Source: Ryuthela nishihirai (taxonomy: Eukaryota; Arthropoda; Arachnida; Araneae; Heptathelidae). From it: a stretch of 64,000 bases of DNA. Location: NCBI GenBank assembly GCA_038380435.1, contig JAWZYU010000011.1:85784501-85848500 (forward strand). Direction: 5' to 3'. How positions within the stretch are numbered: the first letter of the stretch is position 1; every line of letters starts with the position of its first letter. The position numbers were made by a program, and so were the translations under genes. This document shows, in pieces, positions 44,346-57,800 of the stretch. Below the pieces are notes generated by a model. It was not told where the DNA came from, did no database searches, and worked only from the letters and a program-made list of their open reading frames with translations.

Positions 44346-45620
44346 ACCCTTACTAATATTCTCAGGGTGAGGGGTATGACCCTCCTAGATCTGGCCCTAT
44401 TGCGAAATAAAATCTTTGCTAACTGCTATCGAAAGTAAAGCTTTTTCTGAAGAAAAACGAAACTTTAAAGGGTTTAAAATCAGAATTTTTTTTTCCGGAA
44501 CGTCGTTTCAGTTACTTCCGCTATTTCATTAACACAATAGCGTAACAAGTTATTCTGCTCGTTGGAAAAGCCAAAAATAACAGTTTAAAAAACTGTCCCG
44601 GAGAAAGTTTTGTTTACTAGACGCCACTGCCTTATGTAATAGAATTTTATTTGCACATATTTTTTCTATGTTGTGCCTCTTAAGCATTGCTGCCAATAGA
44701 TGGCGACATCTTCCAAACATGGTCATCTTAGTTTTTCTCGATCACAGCCTTAACAAGGAGGAGATGTCAAACAAATGTATCGCGTGCAAAGCAGAAATTT
44801 GCGAGACGCGGTATTTTACGAAAAAACAAAAACTGTCTTTCAAACATTAAGCTATCTTTAAACATTAGAAGTATTTCGATTTTTTTTCTAAATATATATA
44901 CATGATCTATGGAGAACTATATTTAATAAACATTACGATTTTCTGTTTTGCAATTTCATTTTGTTTAAACTATATGTCTAGTCTCACATTTCCTCTACTG
45001 GATCCATTTTTCCTTGCCACCTGTGTTGAGTTAAAAACTAAAGTCTAACTACGATGAACTAGTTAGACTTCAGAGTTTCAAACCACTTTATTTTTTCCAC
45101 TTTATTTGATGGAGTAGAGAGGAGAGCATTCATTTTTCAACGGGAAATTAATCAAGGAAGAAGTCCCTACCTATAATAGAACCTTATTTCTCAACCTAGA
45201 ACCATATCTCCCCTCCTTTATTCGCCATTTCGAACTGAAGTTTTCACCCCCCCCCCCCCCGACGAAAATCTGACTTTGTTGGCACAGTGCTGGTCAAGTT
45301 TAGGTGAATTCGCTAACGTTCCCGAAAATCTGAATACATACATTGACGGGCAGAATAAATATTTATCAAGTGAAATGCTTTTCAAATAAAAACATTGCAG
45401 TGTTTTACCAGTTGTCCAGTTTTTTCAAACTTGCTCTGAAAGTCTGTTCCCAGAATTGTCCATTTCATTGAAATTTTAAGATATTTGCCGACAATCGCGG
45501 CTTCGTTTATGAAAACGTTTAACACGACATTTAATGTCCAGAGTTTTTTTTTAAAGCCAAAGTTAAACACAACATACAAATTTCTAGTATTCCAGTAACA
45601 AATTTAAAAACTGATAAGTT
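44346..45620. other. Unassigned AT-rich sequence downstream of the receptor gene
   Basis: A C-run (about 45247-45260) and a short 10-bp hairpin (about 45038-45070). No gene recognised. Confidence 0.35.
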
Positions 45621-45621
45621 A

Positions 45622-45627
45622 TTTATT
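45622..45627 (-). promoter_or_regulatory. Polyadenylation signal AATAAA
   Basis: TTTATT on the plus strand reads AATAAA on the minus strand, about 75 bases after the receptor stop codon. Position and orientation fit the end of that transcript. Confidence 0.6.
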
Positions 45628-45702
45628 GGCTGAAGAAATAAATTACAGAGCGGGCCTCTACAGAACTGTTAGTAAGATCTAATTTCATTTCGGCCTATCC
45701 AA

Positions 45703-45879
45703 TTATATCCTCTTGAAGAATTGTATCAATCTTTCGCCAGTCTTTGGTGCGGGAGGAACAATTTCCTCTTCCAGATGATGCATCGGTCCCTCTCTAATCT
45801 GGCATTCGCTGACAAAAGCAGAATCCTCCGAATCGTACGACGGCCAACGCTTGAATTCGCCATCTTCAGATCTGCACAA
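45703..45879 (-). CDS. LRP-like receptor, terminal coding exon (cytoplasmic tail end)
   Basis: Acceptor TATCTTTTCAG precedes TTGTGCAGATCT. The exon encodes an acidic, Ser-rich tail (LCRSEDGEFKRWPSYDSEDS...) ending GERLIQFFKRI and TAA at 45703-45705. Phase 0 matches the donor at 48548. An alternative acceptor eight bases further in (TGCAG) would break the phase. Confidence 0.8.
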   Translation of the reverse strand: MCRSEDGEFKRWPSYDSEDSAFVSECQIREGPMHHLEEEIVPPAPKTGERLIQFFKRI

Positions 45880-48800
45880 CTGAAAAGATATTTTAAAAAG
45901 GTGGAAGTAATTTCCATCATAATAAAGATTTAACTTAAGAGGCTCCTTTCTAACAAACATGCGAGGTTCAATTCTTAAAAATCGAGGGTCAAAAAACAAC
46001 GGTAAAAATTAATATTTAGCTCCCTGTCGTTCCACAGCTTATGGGTTTCCTGATTATGTTCAGTATTAACTTAAAGAGTGGAGGTCATTTCCTTTTAATT
46101 GAATCTTCGTCTAATTGATTAGAGTTTTTTTTCCTCCTAAGTGCAGTACGAAGGACACTTGAAATATTTAGATGATTATCTCTAAATAAATTCATTCCTT
46201 ATAAAAAGCCTCGAGAATACTATATATGGCCAACTAGAACCACCAACGTAAATTCATAAACAAGACATCTTTGCTTCACCACCAAGGCAATTTAATCAGA
46301 TAGACAACTATTCCATGAACACGAAAAACAGCAGCCATGATCTCGTCCTATAATCATACTCCCGAAATAATTCCGGTAATTTAAGCCGCTTCGTCACCGT
46401 ACACGATGAATATTCAACTGAAGACTTCCTTGAAGACAGATTTTAGAAGAACGTCACTAAACCGACAAACGCTTGGCCACTTATAAGGAGCAACAGTTTA
46501 TTTTTACCCCATCAAAATAAGGTTCTGTTGAAGAGTAACTAGAAGATCAGAAGAACCCGATTCTCGTGAAGGGCTCAGAAGGTTGAGGGAATCCATTGGG
46601 CAGCTATTGGAGACAGATTGCATCCTCCAGCCAAGGGCATCGAGTGCCTTCTTTCATGTGCACAGTCTGGCGCTCCTGCACACCGAGGCTTAATGTCCCA
46701 TCCGACGGACGGACGACCTTTCCAGGCCCAATGTTTTTTTTTGACTGAGGTCTTAGTCGAGGTTTATCAGAAAAATCTGAACGCCGACACATGGGCTGGA
46801 ACTACAGATGACGCAACCGACCGAGACAACTCCCTTGCGTCAGTTTTCACCAGAAACTTCAAAAATGAAAAAGCATATCCACTCGTTGAAGAAAACTGAT
46901 TACGATAAATGTAGTCTTTCGGTACCTATTTACAAACAGGAGACAGCTGACGTTTGGACTAAATATATGATTATTACTTGAAACAAGTTTTTCTACATAA
47001 TCGTTTTCTTGCATTAAAGCATTTAACATCCCACATCAATTTAAGCAGTATCCTATTTTAGACTCTTCCTGATGTTCATCCTTTTTAGGCTGCAAATATA
47101 ATTTCGTGAAAACAAAACCTCGGTTCTGCGTGTAAAAATACAATTATTAAATAGCTCATTATTGACAAGTGTGGTTTTTAAATGCATGGAGTTAGTTTTT
47201 AAACAAATGATAACTATACGCGAGCTATAGGGTAATAGAAAGTCAAGTGTTCAAAAGCCTATTTCTTTTTATCAAAATATATTTGAATCTAACTTAGCTA
47301 TTTTTAAAAATGGGAGAACCAAAAATGCTGCCTTAACCCTAGACAACGCTTTGTCCTTCAGATTTCAGTTCGACTAAACACACACTAATCACTTTACGAC
47401 TTCAAAAATGGAATAACGGATCTAACTAAAGGTCTCCTAGATACTGACGTTTTAAAATTTGAGGGATAAATTAAAAAATATTTAGTTTTGGTTTCTTTCC
47501 GTTTAAATGAATTTTAAGACTATTTCCAAATTAAGTTTCAATTAAACTATACTAACAATTGCTCGTGTAGATGACTTTACGTTTTGATTATCTAACAAAA
47601 AATAGAAATTTTTCAGTTAATTTTTCAACTGAGTTTCGACGAAATGGGAACAAAATTCCAAACTTCCTAAAAGCTTGTCAAATTATCTTTCTGATGCTCT
47701 TATCTGTGATGCTCATAGAGCACCAGCTTTGCTTTATCTCTAGTCTCATTCAATTTCCGCCAATGTGGGAATGAAACTATTTCACGATTGAGAAGTGTTT
47801 GTGGCGCCATCTTTTAACAGGGAACAGAATTGAATAGGCCTGTTGCTTGTCAACAGGAAGAGCCATGAGCATTTCCTAATCTTGGAATCAAGTTTTTAGT
47901 CTCTCGTTAGGAGTTAAATGAAATTGGGATAGCCCATGTCGGATTAATCTTTCCTGCTTTTTTAAGGAGATCAAGGAGTCGGAACAGAACCTATAACGAC
48001 AACTCTTCAATTGTGATATGGCAAGAGTACATTAGCGATATTATTAAACAATAATTCGCAGAAACTTAATGCTTAAACTAAAATGAAAATTTATGGTTAA
48101 GAAATCTTACGCAATTCGATTCATTCTTACCTAGAAAGGGGCATTTTGGAATTCAGTTATGGTTCTAAAATTTCTGAACAAAGATCGTATTCATTATAAA
48201 TTAAGTTCAGTAAATTGGAATGTCTTTCCACTAATTTCTGAAAGGATCAAAAACTTTTCATAAGGTAATAGATATTTTAGAGCAATTTCAAACTCTCGTT
48301 TCTCTGCCAGAGCACTGGCTGACAGCTGCAAAGGCAGTATCTTGACTGTAAAGTAGGATCGAATTTCAAAGCTTTCAGAAAACTGATCAAGCTATCTTAA
48401 GAATTATTAGAAAAAATCCCCAGTACATTGTGAATTTGTATGTCAGAATAAGCTCAAGTTGCAATCTTGTCCACCATAAATACATGGCTAAAGAAGAAGT
48501 CAGAATTGTTAGGTTTCCTGAATAACTGAAATTAAGAATTTGCTCACCACGTAAGGCTGTTGCCCAAAGACAGGATTTCCGAATCCAGATCCCTTGTAAG
48601 CCCCTTTCTTGCCAAGCATCAATTCGTCGCATCCCGCATCATCTGTATCAATCACCAGGCGACCACTTTTCTTGAGTCTGCTCATAGGGTTTCGGAACGT
48701 CACTGCTACATTACTACCAATGTTACCAAGTTTGCCTCTACATAGAAATTCAGGAGAGAAATATTTCAATTGAAAACACAATACAATTTTACAATTCTAA

Positions 48801-51800
48801 GGATAATGTAAAATACGAAAATCCTGATCACACGTCAGATATTCATTGGAAGAAAACATTTCCTCTGTTAGCAGCAACGAAATTTGCAGCCTGTAGAAGT
48901 GTTATCTTTATTTAAGAGTCGCTAACATTAAATTTTCGTTAATTTCTATGTACACACACACACACTAATGCTGTATGTCAGCAAACATTTTTCATTTAGT
49001 TCAATAGAAATCACATAGCAAACATTGATGTTAACCAAAAAATCTGGAATTCTGATATTTCAAATGTACAGGAAAGTAATTGTTCTAAATATTTAAAATT
49101 CTAGTTCCAGGAACGTTTTAAGACGTGGACAATACAGAGCAAGAAGATAAATTTCAATATTGAGATATTCACTTGTGTACTAGAAAAACAATTTGAAATT
49201 AAAGAGGCATCTTAAAGGTTAAAACACCGAAATCATTATAATTTTATGACTTTTTTTTTACAGAAATTTGATAAGCTCCGGCAGCTACCAGGGAGTAAAA
49301 AAACACTCTAATCTTTAAATTTTTATACATAATCAGGAACATAAAATGTTACAAATAATTTCGATGATCATTAGTCAACTGCCAAACACTGCTGATTTCA
49401 CCGGAGTTCTGGCGTTTTGCAACTTTTTTGACGTCCGAAAACAAGATTTAAATCTCAAACTCATTAAAATTGCTGACATAACCAGATTTCATATAGGATG
49501 CACAAATATTTACAACCAAAATAAATTTTTCCTCAAATTATTTAATTTTCCCCATTAAGCAAAATTAACTAGTTTCAGTCATTTTTACCATCCGAAGCAA
49601 TTGTTATAACCTTACTTTTTGGTTTTATTCGTATTCTATTACTCTAGTGACATTACTTCTTGCTGTAGTGATAGCACAAAATTCAATTAAATATGAGATT
49701 CATATTTTAGATTTTTTCAATGGCTTCTGTATGTATTAAATTATCCGAGTCTTGAGACTTTACTTTTTTTTAGAGCGTTAACAGTAAGTTGTTTTATTAT
49801 ACTTCGTGGTTAAAAAATTTTGTTCCTTAGAATGAATTTTAGTTGTTTGATATCATTTCTAAATAAAAATAAATACCCCCTTAAGCAGCTGCTTGACAGA
49901 GTTATTTCTAAAAGTATTATTTTATAGACAGTGTACTAGATGTCGAATTTAAACACAGGCGAATGAAAAAAAAACTGTCGCAGGTAGCAATTTATAATGC
50001 AAGTTAATGTTTCGCCACTTTTCATGACCCAAGAAAGCAGTAAAGTTTAAAGTGAATATTAAATTATGCCTTAAAACATACTTGAGGAAGCATTAAGAGA
50101 CTGGATAATAAGCTACATATGAATTAAGATGCCTCATTCCCCGAAATTTACAATAGGACTCTTATTGTGATAATATTCAGAAATTTGAGTTAAATTTTAC
50201 GGTTGCAGCAGATTAAAGTTAAAACTACATTTCGTTTCCCTTAAAAACCAATGACTCCAGTAACTTTTGAAAAAGAAAAATACCGACAACTTTCCGTTCA
50301 ATTATCCGCCTTTGTTCTTGTAATTTGAAGAGATAATTTGAAGATATCTGAAAGGTATTTCAGGCAAAATTATCAACTATTTTATTATTTATTACTTCAA
50401 ATCAAGAAATTAATACATGAGCGCATTAATTTCTTGATTTGAAATTTTTTTAGCATTTCAGCCTGTGTCGATTGGAATGAGTTTTTCTTTTTAACTTATT
50501 TGCGCATCTTAACTTAAATGCATAGAAATGATTGTTCGATGGGATTTAGTGGAACAATCAAGTGCACAATGGTATGAAGCCAAATGCTGGAGAGTGATGA
50601 CGTCATTTCTACAAACACTTGATAGTATTGAAATGTGACGAAAAAAAAGGTTTTCTAGGGTTAATATTTCTGAATTATAAAGTGCCTAAATAGTAATTAC
50701 ACCGATATTGCTCTTTATCGAAGCTTTATCCATATGCCTTCGCAACATGTGCAGGGATTTAAACAGATGCATGTTCACGAGCTAAGAATCTTTTTTGCCC
50801 ATTTGGCCGACACGTCGTTACCAGTCCATGGCGTCCACTGGCGCAGAGATACGAGTTCTCTAGTGCATAGAGAACTAGTCAGTTTTTCTTCCTCCTTGAG
50901 TAAATTTTGAATAAATTATTTCAGTAACTACTTTGCGTTTTCTGAATAATTATTCAGATTTCTGTTTAAAAGATTGCCTTTGAATTAATATTAATTTCTT
51001 TTTAATAGTTTATAAAGCATATTTGTTATTCCTACTTTTAACTATTTTCATTATCCTTTAACTGCGTGGTGTATTTTTAAGACTATGTCCTGCAGCTGTA
51101 GTAAGAAATACTTCATTTGAGTCTATTTTAATTTTATTTCAATTACCTTAACAATATCAGTTACATGTTTTCGAATTTCTAATATCTGAAAAGGTTATCC
51201 TCATAAATAATTTTACTGATGAAGTTTCCCCCGACATTCTAGATTCTGAATTCCATTTACCTTCAATAGCCTTTCCTAATCACTAACTTTAACAGTGACT
51301 AAGGGTTTGTTCCAGAAGTCTCACTAAGTCAGACTTCTGTCTTAGGGCAGGACCATAGAAGCTATTCCTACTTTTACAGGCCTTTTCACAAAGTATGCCC
51401 TCTTAAGCGTTGCAGATAACACAGAAATATCCTTAACATATGAATAGGAATGGAAGTAAAAATTTGTACCCGTTTCTTCTGCACACCACAGCCATCAGGA
51501 GGATGAGCGAAATCACCAGCAGACCAATGATCACTCCGACGATCCAGCTGTAGTCTTTAGAATCGGACGACATCGAAGCTGCGGAGATTGTTGACTCGCA
51601 CCTTTCTCCGTCAAAGGGGTAAGGGCACCTGGAGTGCGAAAAGTCAATCTTTAGCATCCCTCTACAAAAGTTTAAATTTTCAATTCTGCAATGAAAACTG
51701 CAGGGATAAGCTTCAATCGTTGTAAAGAAATACTCGAGACCAAGTACTCCGAGTGGGTGGAAGTCAAATGTAATAATGGATATCAACGATGTAAATAATT

Positions 51801-54800
51801 TTTTAATCATTAAAAAAATATTTTCATCTGTTCTGTCTGATCCGACACTTCATTACAACAGATTTTCCCCGAAGCCTGTTCCTTCTAAATAAAGCAATCA
51901 GAAACAAAAAGAACTCTTAACAAAATGCATATAAAATGGGGTATAATATTCTCACCAAAACGAATTTTTTAGTCTCTTATAAAACAAAGTTAACCAATAT
52001 AGGAAATCAGCCAACCGATATTTCAGCTGTTAAACTAATTCCATATTTCTAAAATGGAGAAAAAAAATTAAATGCACCACAGGGAACCACACTGCAATAG
52101 TTATTGTCACTGGTCCTATATTCGAAAGTTTTTTTTTTCGTTGTCTTTCTTCTGAACTAAATTATGAGAAAAGCCGATATTTACATCGGCTCTCATCTGA
52201 CGTTCAATAAATAATTTACATCTGTTCTCTCTAACATTTCAGTAAAACTGAATATTTTTGAAGTGTATTAAAAAGTATGTAAAATTAAAAGTTCTAACTT
52301 CTGCATAATTGCACTGTATAATATCACTAAAATAAAAATTCAACGAAATATGAAATTTCTTTTATTAACCATATTCATTAAATATTTGCGTTGACTCCAA
52401 TTTTGACGAAAACCGTCGAGGTAAGTCATTTCTTCTAAGTTGAGCAGAATAAGCTGATTACCTCTGTTCTTCCCTAAGCAATATTCACTCCATGACGTGT
52501 AAGCAAAACTTTCCTCTCTTGAGGGCTACCAAACGAACATATGCATATCTTCTGCTCTCTTGCAGGTGATCTCTTGCAGGGGTTTTGAGGACAAAATATC
52601 AAAGCTGGCCCAGGGTAACTTTGCAGTAGAGGTGAGCATAAAATTAAACATCTGGAAAATCTGAAAGAATCTGTTGAGAGAACATGACCATATCAGAACC
52701 AAAGCCTATAGGAAGCTGAGCCATCAGATACCAGCGACGATTGCCTCTCTTGAGGGCTAACAAACTTAAAGATGCTTAGCCGCAATGGGATCAAAGGTAG
52801 GAGAGACTCAAATTCAGCAGGGAAAAATCGAGTGTGTGACACTATGATAACGGCCACACAGATCGCAGCCAGTACCAGAGGTCCGAGACTTTGCAACATT
52901 TGTGAAGAATTTACGAAGTCTGCGTGTGCAGTGCAATGGATGGCAAAATTTTGCTAGAAAGCAAAGTCGCGTGTAGAAACTTTCCCTGATCAAAGGAAAC
53001 TCTCTGGAAGGAGAACAATGAGCCATGGTGGAAGCTCCTCATATATATCGGGCGACAGCTTTCAAGACAAATTAATATCGACCCAAAAGGATGAAATCAA
53101 GACCCAATAATAATCTTAAGATAATATTGACCCAAAACGATGAATGGCACTTTGCCATTTAGCTGCAATTTTGGGATTACTTTACCCTGTCAGTCTCAAA
53201 TCAGATAAGCCAACAGGTATCGCAATTTGCATGTGTACTACAGGAAGAACTTCTGCTGGCACAGAGATGATTGTTACATGAGATTAGAAATGTACCCTGT
53301 GCACACATCCAGAGGGCGCGATTCGGAGATTTCAACGCCTCCATTCCCAGATCTCTAGCTGAAGCAGACACTCAGTATCAAAAGTGCATCCTTTATCAAC
53401 CAGACGTATACTCAGTAAAGATTATTCATCCATTCCCAAGAATTAAAAAAGATCTTGACGATGTTCAATTTTTGTGAACTTTGACCAAATATGACGAATG
53501 TGTGGAAGGTCAATTACTGGTCGAAGATGAAGCCATTCACAGATATATATAGATATCCCAAATAGATGATAGCGGGTTTTGAAACTTAAGCACAGATTAA
53601 ATTTTAGAATTTTTTTTCTAATGTTTTCAACAAAACGAGTTCCACATTCTGACAAATATTCAACTGCTGAATGAAATCAGTCATTTCAAATTGCCTAAAA
53701 GTGTTTTATCCGTTTCAGACAAAATCTAGATTACTAGAAGTATTGATTAATTTCAAAAGTTTCATTTTATATTATGAAGCTTAAGTTATTAATTTAACTG
53801 ACTAAAGGTGAAATACAAGGCATTCACCTCATCAAGCACTGAAAGGTTGACGCTAACCTTTGCTTTGGGTAAACCTGTGTAACATGGCTAAAAAAGCCTG
53901 AAACTCAAATATGTATAGTGACTATAAAAATATAGCCTAACTTTGAAGTAGATGAAATCTACAATAGAGAATATTAAGGTTTGATTTTCTTTAGCACGAA
54001 AGTTCCTTTTGCAACTAAAGTACTACTTGCAAAAACTGTTGCTTACCTACAAATTCTTTTCCCTCCCACAACGACGCAATCAGCCCCATTCTTGCAATAG
54101 TCATCGGTGCACGTTTCGGCTGCACTCTCTGTCATCAGAGTCGTCGTTGAAGTGGTGGCTACAAGGAAATTCAGAAAACGTTTTTCATATAAAAGACAGA
54201 ACCTATAAGCTTTTGGATTGGCTTCTCATACAAAAAGTTATTAAGGATTGGAAAGGAAAGTACCAACTTTAAGAAATAAATTATCTTATTTCGTAATTAA
54301 CTGTTTCCCCCCCCCCACACACAGTTGTAATTCGCGAGATGTTATATTTTGGTAACAGATTTATTTTTATGTACAAAATAAGATTATTCAGTCTCCTGCA
54401 GATAAACACGGTGATCAGCAAATCTACAGGCTTAAGACATTTGCATACTCTGTAAATTTCTTTAAATCCTTTCCAAAACCAAGTATGCAAACACCATACA
54501 ATCTACACACTGATGAGACCAATAATAAAGCCGGGGGGGGATATTAGTTGTTAGAAATAGATATTGTCTGTCATTAAGGTCAATTTGATGAATTAAACAT
54601 TATGGCTCCTATGTAACCGCGATTTGTCACTTTGTGCACAGGATGGTATCCCAAACCAATCGGAGTCTCCCAGAAGGAGAAGGAGCTTCAACACCCCTTT
54701 AATAAGATGAAGCCAATTTCGTATACACATGTTGAGCGTTTATCCATCGTACTATGGCTTTTAGTATTTTAAAAACATTTTAGTCATGATGTAAAATCTC

Positions 54801-57800
54801 CTGTAATAAGCAAGGTAAAATTAAATTTTCCACATAACCTCCAGAGCGAGAGGCCCGAAAATGGTTTCAAAGAATCATCTAGACCAGAACTGAATCGAGA
54901 TCAAATGGCATTTGCATTCCTGCCGTCCATTGTTCTGAATTTGAAATTCTTATTTAACAATGCAAGTTGATGAATATAGAACAATTCAGTGCCACTTAAA
55001 TTCTAATTAGCATTCTAATTCGTTATAACTTTGTGATAAAATTCGTTAAACTTAAAAAGGTACCGTAAAACTCCGATTATACGAACCCCGGTTTTATGGA
55101 GAGCCTCCACCCGAAATAGTTCGTTTTGCTTTTGCTCAGTAAAAGTCAATTCGCTCTTAAATTTATTCACATATGTTGTTGCTCCTTCAGCACGACCCTC
55201 TGCTAGTAAGAGCCAGCGCTAGGATTCTAACTCCTGACTCAGGATTATCCCTTCAATGTACTGTTCATTCTACTGGTACTGTAGATATAAGATCTGGTCA
55301 TTCGCTCTGTGATTAGTCTTATGAACAGTTGAATTTAGAGGACTTGCAGTATTAACGGGCATCCCTTCGCCCCTATTATTCCGTTCAATCAAGAGTTCAC
55401 TTTGAGAAGCTTTCTCTAAGAAAGACTAAACTTTTTGGAGAATTAAGGGAATCTTACAATAGGGTTTTGACCAGTTTCTCTAACAATGTCAAATAAATCT
55501 CTTAAATTAGGAACAGAAGTGTAACAATAATGCAGATCTCAAATCCTTTCGAATTTAACGAAAGTTTCCGAGTATATTAATATCACAGTAATATTTACAT
55601 TTGAAATAAATATATCTGAATACTTGTCCAGTTATATATTCTTGATTAAAAATTTAATTTGATTTTTTCCAGTTACGCAAAGTTCAGTTAAAAAAATCAC
55701 AGCATATATTGAAGTTAACGTTATGAGTATGATAATGAGTATATAGTAACCCCTAACAATAAGCTTTCAAAATGAGTTCTCGTGCATCTAATAAAGTTAT
55801 GCCACAATGCAGAGAGACCAGCTAATCCCACTCCTCTATAAGAGGATTTCTCAGCTTACGAAAGAGATCTTAGAAGGGGTTGACTTGCAACTCACCTTCC
55901 CAAAGCATCCACGCATATTCAATGGGATTTAGGTCTGGAGACCTCATTTCCCAATCCATTCTCTGGATATCTTCTATGAAAAAGGTATTACTTCACTATC
56001 TGAGCTCTATGCAGAAGAGCGTTCATGAATGAGAATTAATTCTGACCTAATGGCACATCTTGAAAGTTTTGCATCAAGTTCCAGGACCTTGTCTATCTTA
56101 GGGCAGTTCGAGTCCCTCTTGGGAAGACATGCAGGTCCGTGTGGGCATTCATCGTGATACTGTTGCACACTGACTGGAATGATTTTGCAACTGGTGCGCA
56201 GGGTACGATTCCCAAGCCATTTCTGGCATACCTGTTCCCCCCCCCCACTTTGCCATTTCCACAGTTGGTCGAGTCACGTAATTCCTCTGAAAAACATTCA
56301 CGAGTGCAGTTGCCAAATTAGTGGACGACAAGGAAATAAACTATTACACTGCCTTCAAAATGGTAAAGGGAATGGACATGCTCGATGACAGTATTGAGAA
56401 GAAATAAGAGGAATCTTCGGTGAAGATAACAGAATCATGTGATATTGCTAGCCATAAGGATCTGTTTCTTCTAGCTTATATGCTTAGCACTGCAAGACAA
56501 ACCCCCTAATTTTCGGGACTGGGCAAGGGATATTCCAGCACCTATAACAGAAGGCAAGTGGACCAAATTTATGACGTCAGCTTAAGTCCTACCATATAGC
56601 TAATTCTCATCTTTTATTCTAATATTATTGGTGGACTCTTGTGCTAATCTGATACTAATGTTCATCTATAAATGAATTTTATTTGGGAAGAAAATTATTC
56701 TTGTCAAATACTGTATAATGCCAATATAAATAATTTTTCTCCTAAATAAAATACATTTATAGATAAACATTAATATAAAGATTAGCACAAGAATCCACCA
56801 GTAATACTAAAATAAAAAATATAAGGATTATCTATATGGTAGGACTACTTAAACTGACGTCATAAATTTGGTCCCGTGGCTTTCTATTATAGGAGATGTT
56901 CGATATTCACAAACAGGCGAACGTGGAGACTTCGTGACCTCACGCTGATACACCTTTGCCGCAAGTAAACAGAGGAGCTGTAGGAGATCGACACAGTCGA
57001 GGTTGAAGTGAGGTCGTTGTGACCCTTCGCAATTTCGAGTAGAGGAGCGTCATAGTCATTTGCGAGCTCTTACCACATCGATAACACTAGAGGGAAGAAT
57101 TTCCTCCACATCAAGGCAAGCCCTTTTCGCGAACTATTTCGCCGCATTAAACGGAAACACCTCCAACATTTCGAAATTTAAGTTTTTAGTAACAACAGTT
57201 ACTAACTTATAGTTCTGTAAGTCTCGGGATTCTCCAACATAAGGTGTGACCGAGACTTTGCTTCTAGCTCCCAAGACGCGCTAGGACTAGCTGAAAACTT
57301 CTGGTACTGGAAGATGAGGTTATCAATGTTTTCAGAACAGCTTATCCGCCATCCAATTTGCAAATGCCCCACTTGAGCTATTTTGAGGGAAGAAAATAAA
57401 AGGAACTGTCCCGTTTGACAATCCCCGTTCGACATCAGTAGTCAGGTCCCACTCGAAAATAAAAATACTGCCAGAAGGCATTCACCGAATTAGTGTAAGC
57501 CATCATCCGGATACCAGAGGAGGAATTTGAAATTTTTCACGGCGATTCATACCTCCATGGAAGAAGAGTCTGTAGGAGCGAATTTATTCTTCAATACCTT
57601 GCTCTTAGTTTGTAAATTATCTAGACTTACGTTAGAGTACATTAGGATTAATGGCTTTACATTATAGTATTTTTATGTCATTTCAGCTATATAAGCAATA
57701 GTTTAAGACAATTGTGACCTACTTATTTTGAAGTTTGTTCAAAGTTAAAAAGGAGTTTACCAGGTAACATTTTTAAGCTTAAACAAAAAGTAATAATGAT

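Noticed and set aside
52693..53026. Overlapping minus-strand frames with a hydrophobic stretch
   Set aside because: Tested as a possible extra exon of the receptor. No EGF-like cysteine spacing or good splice sites.
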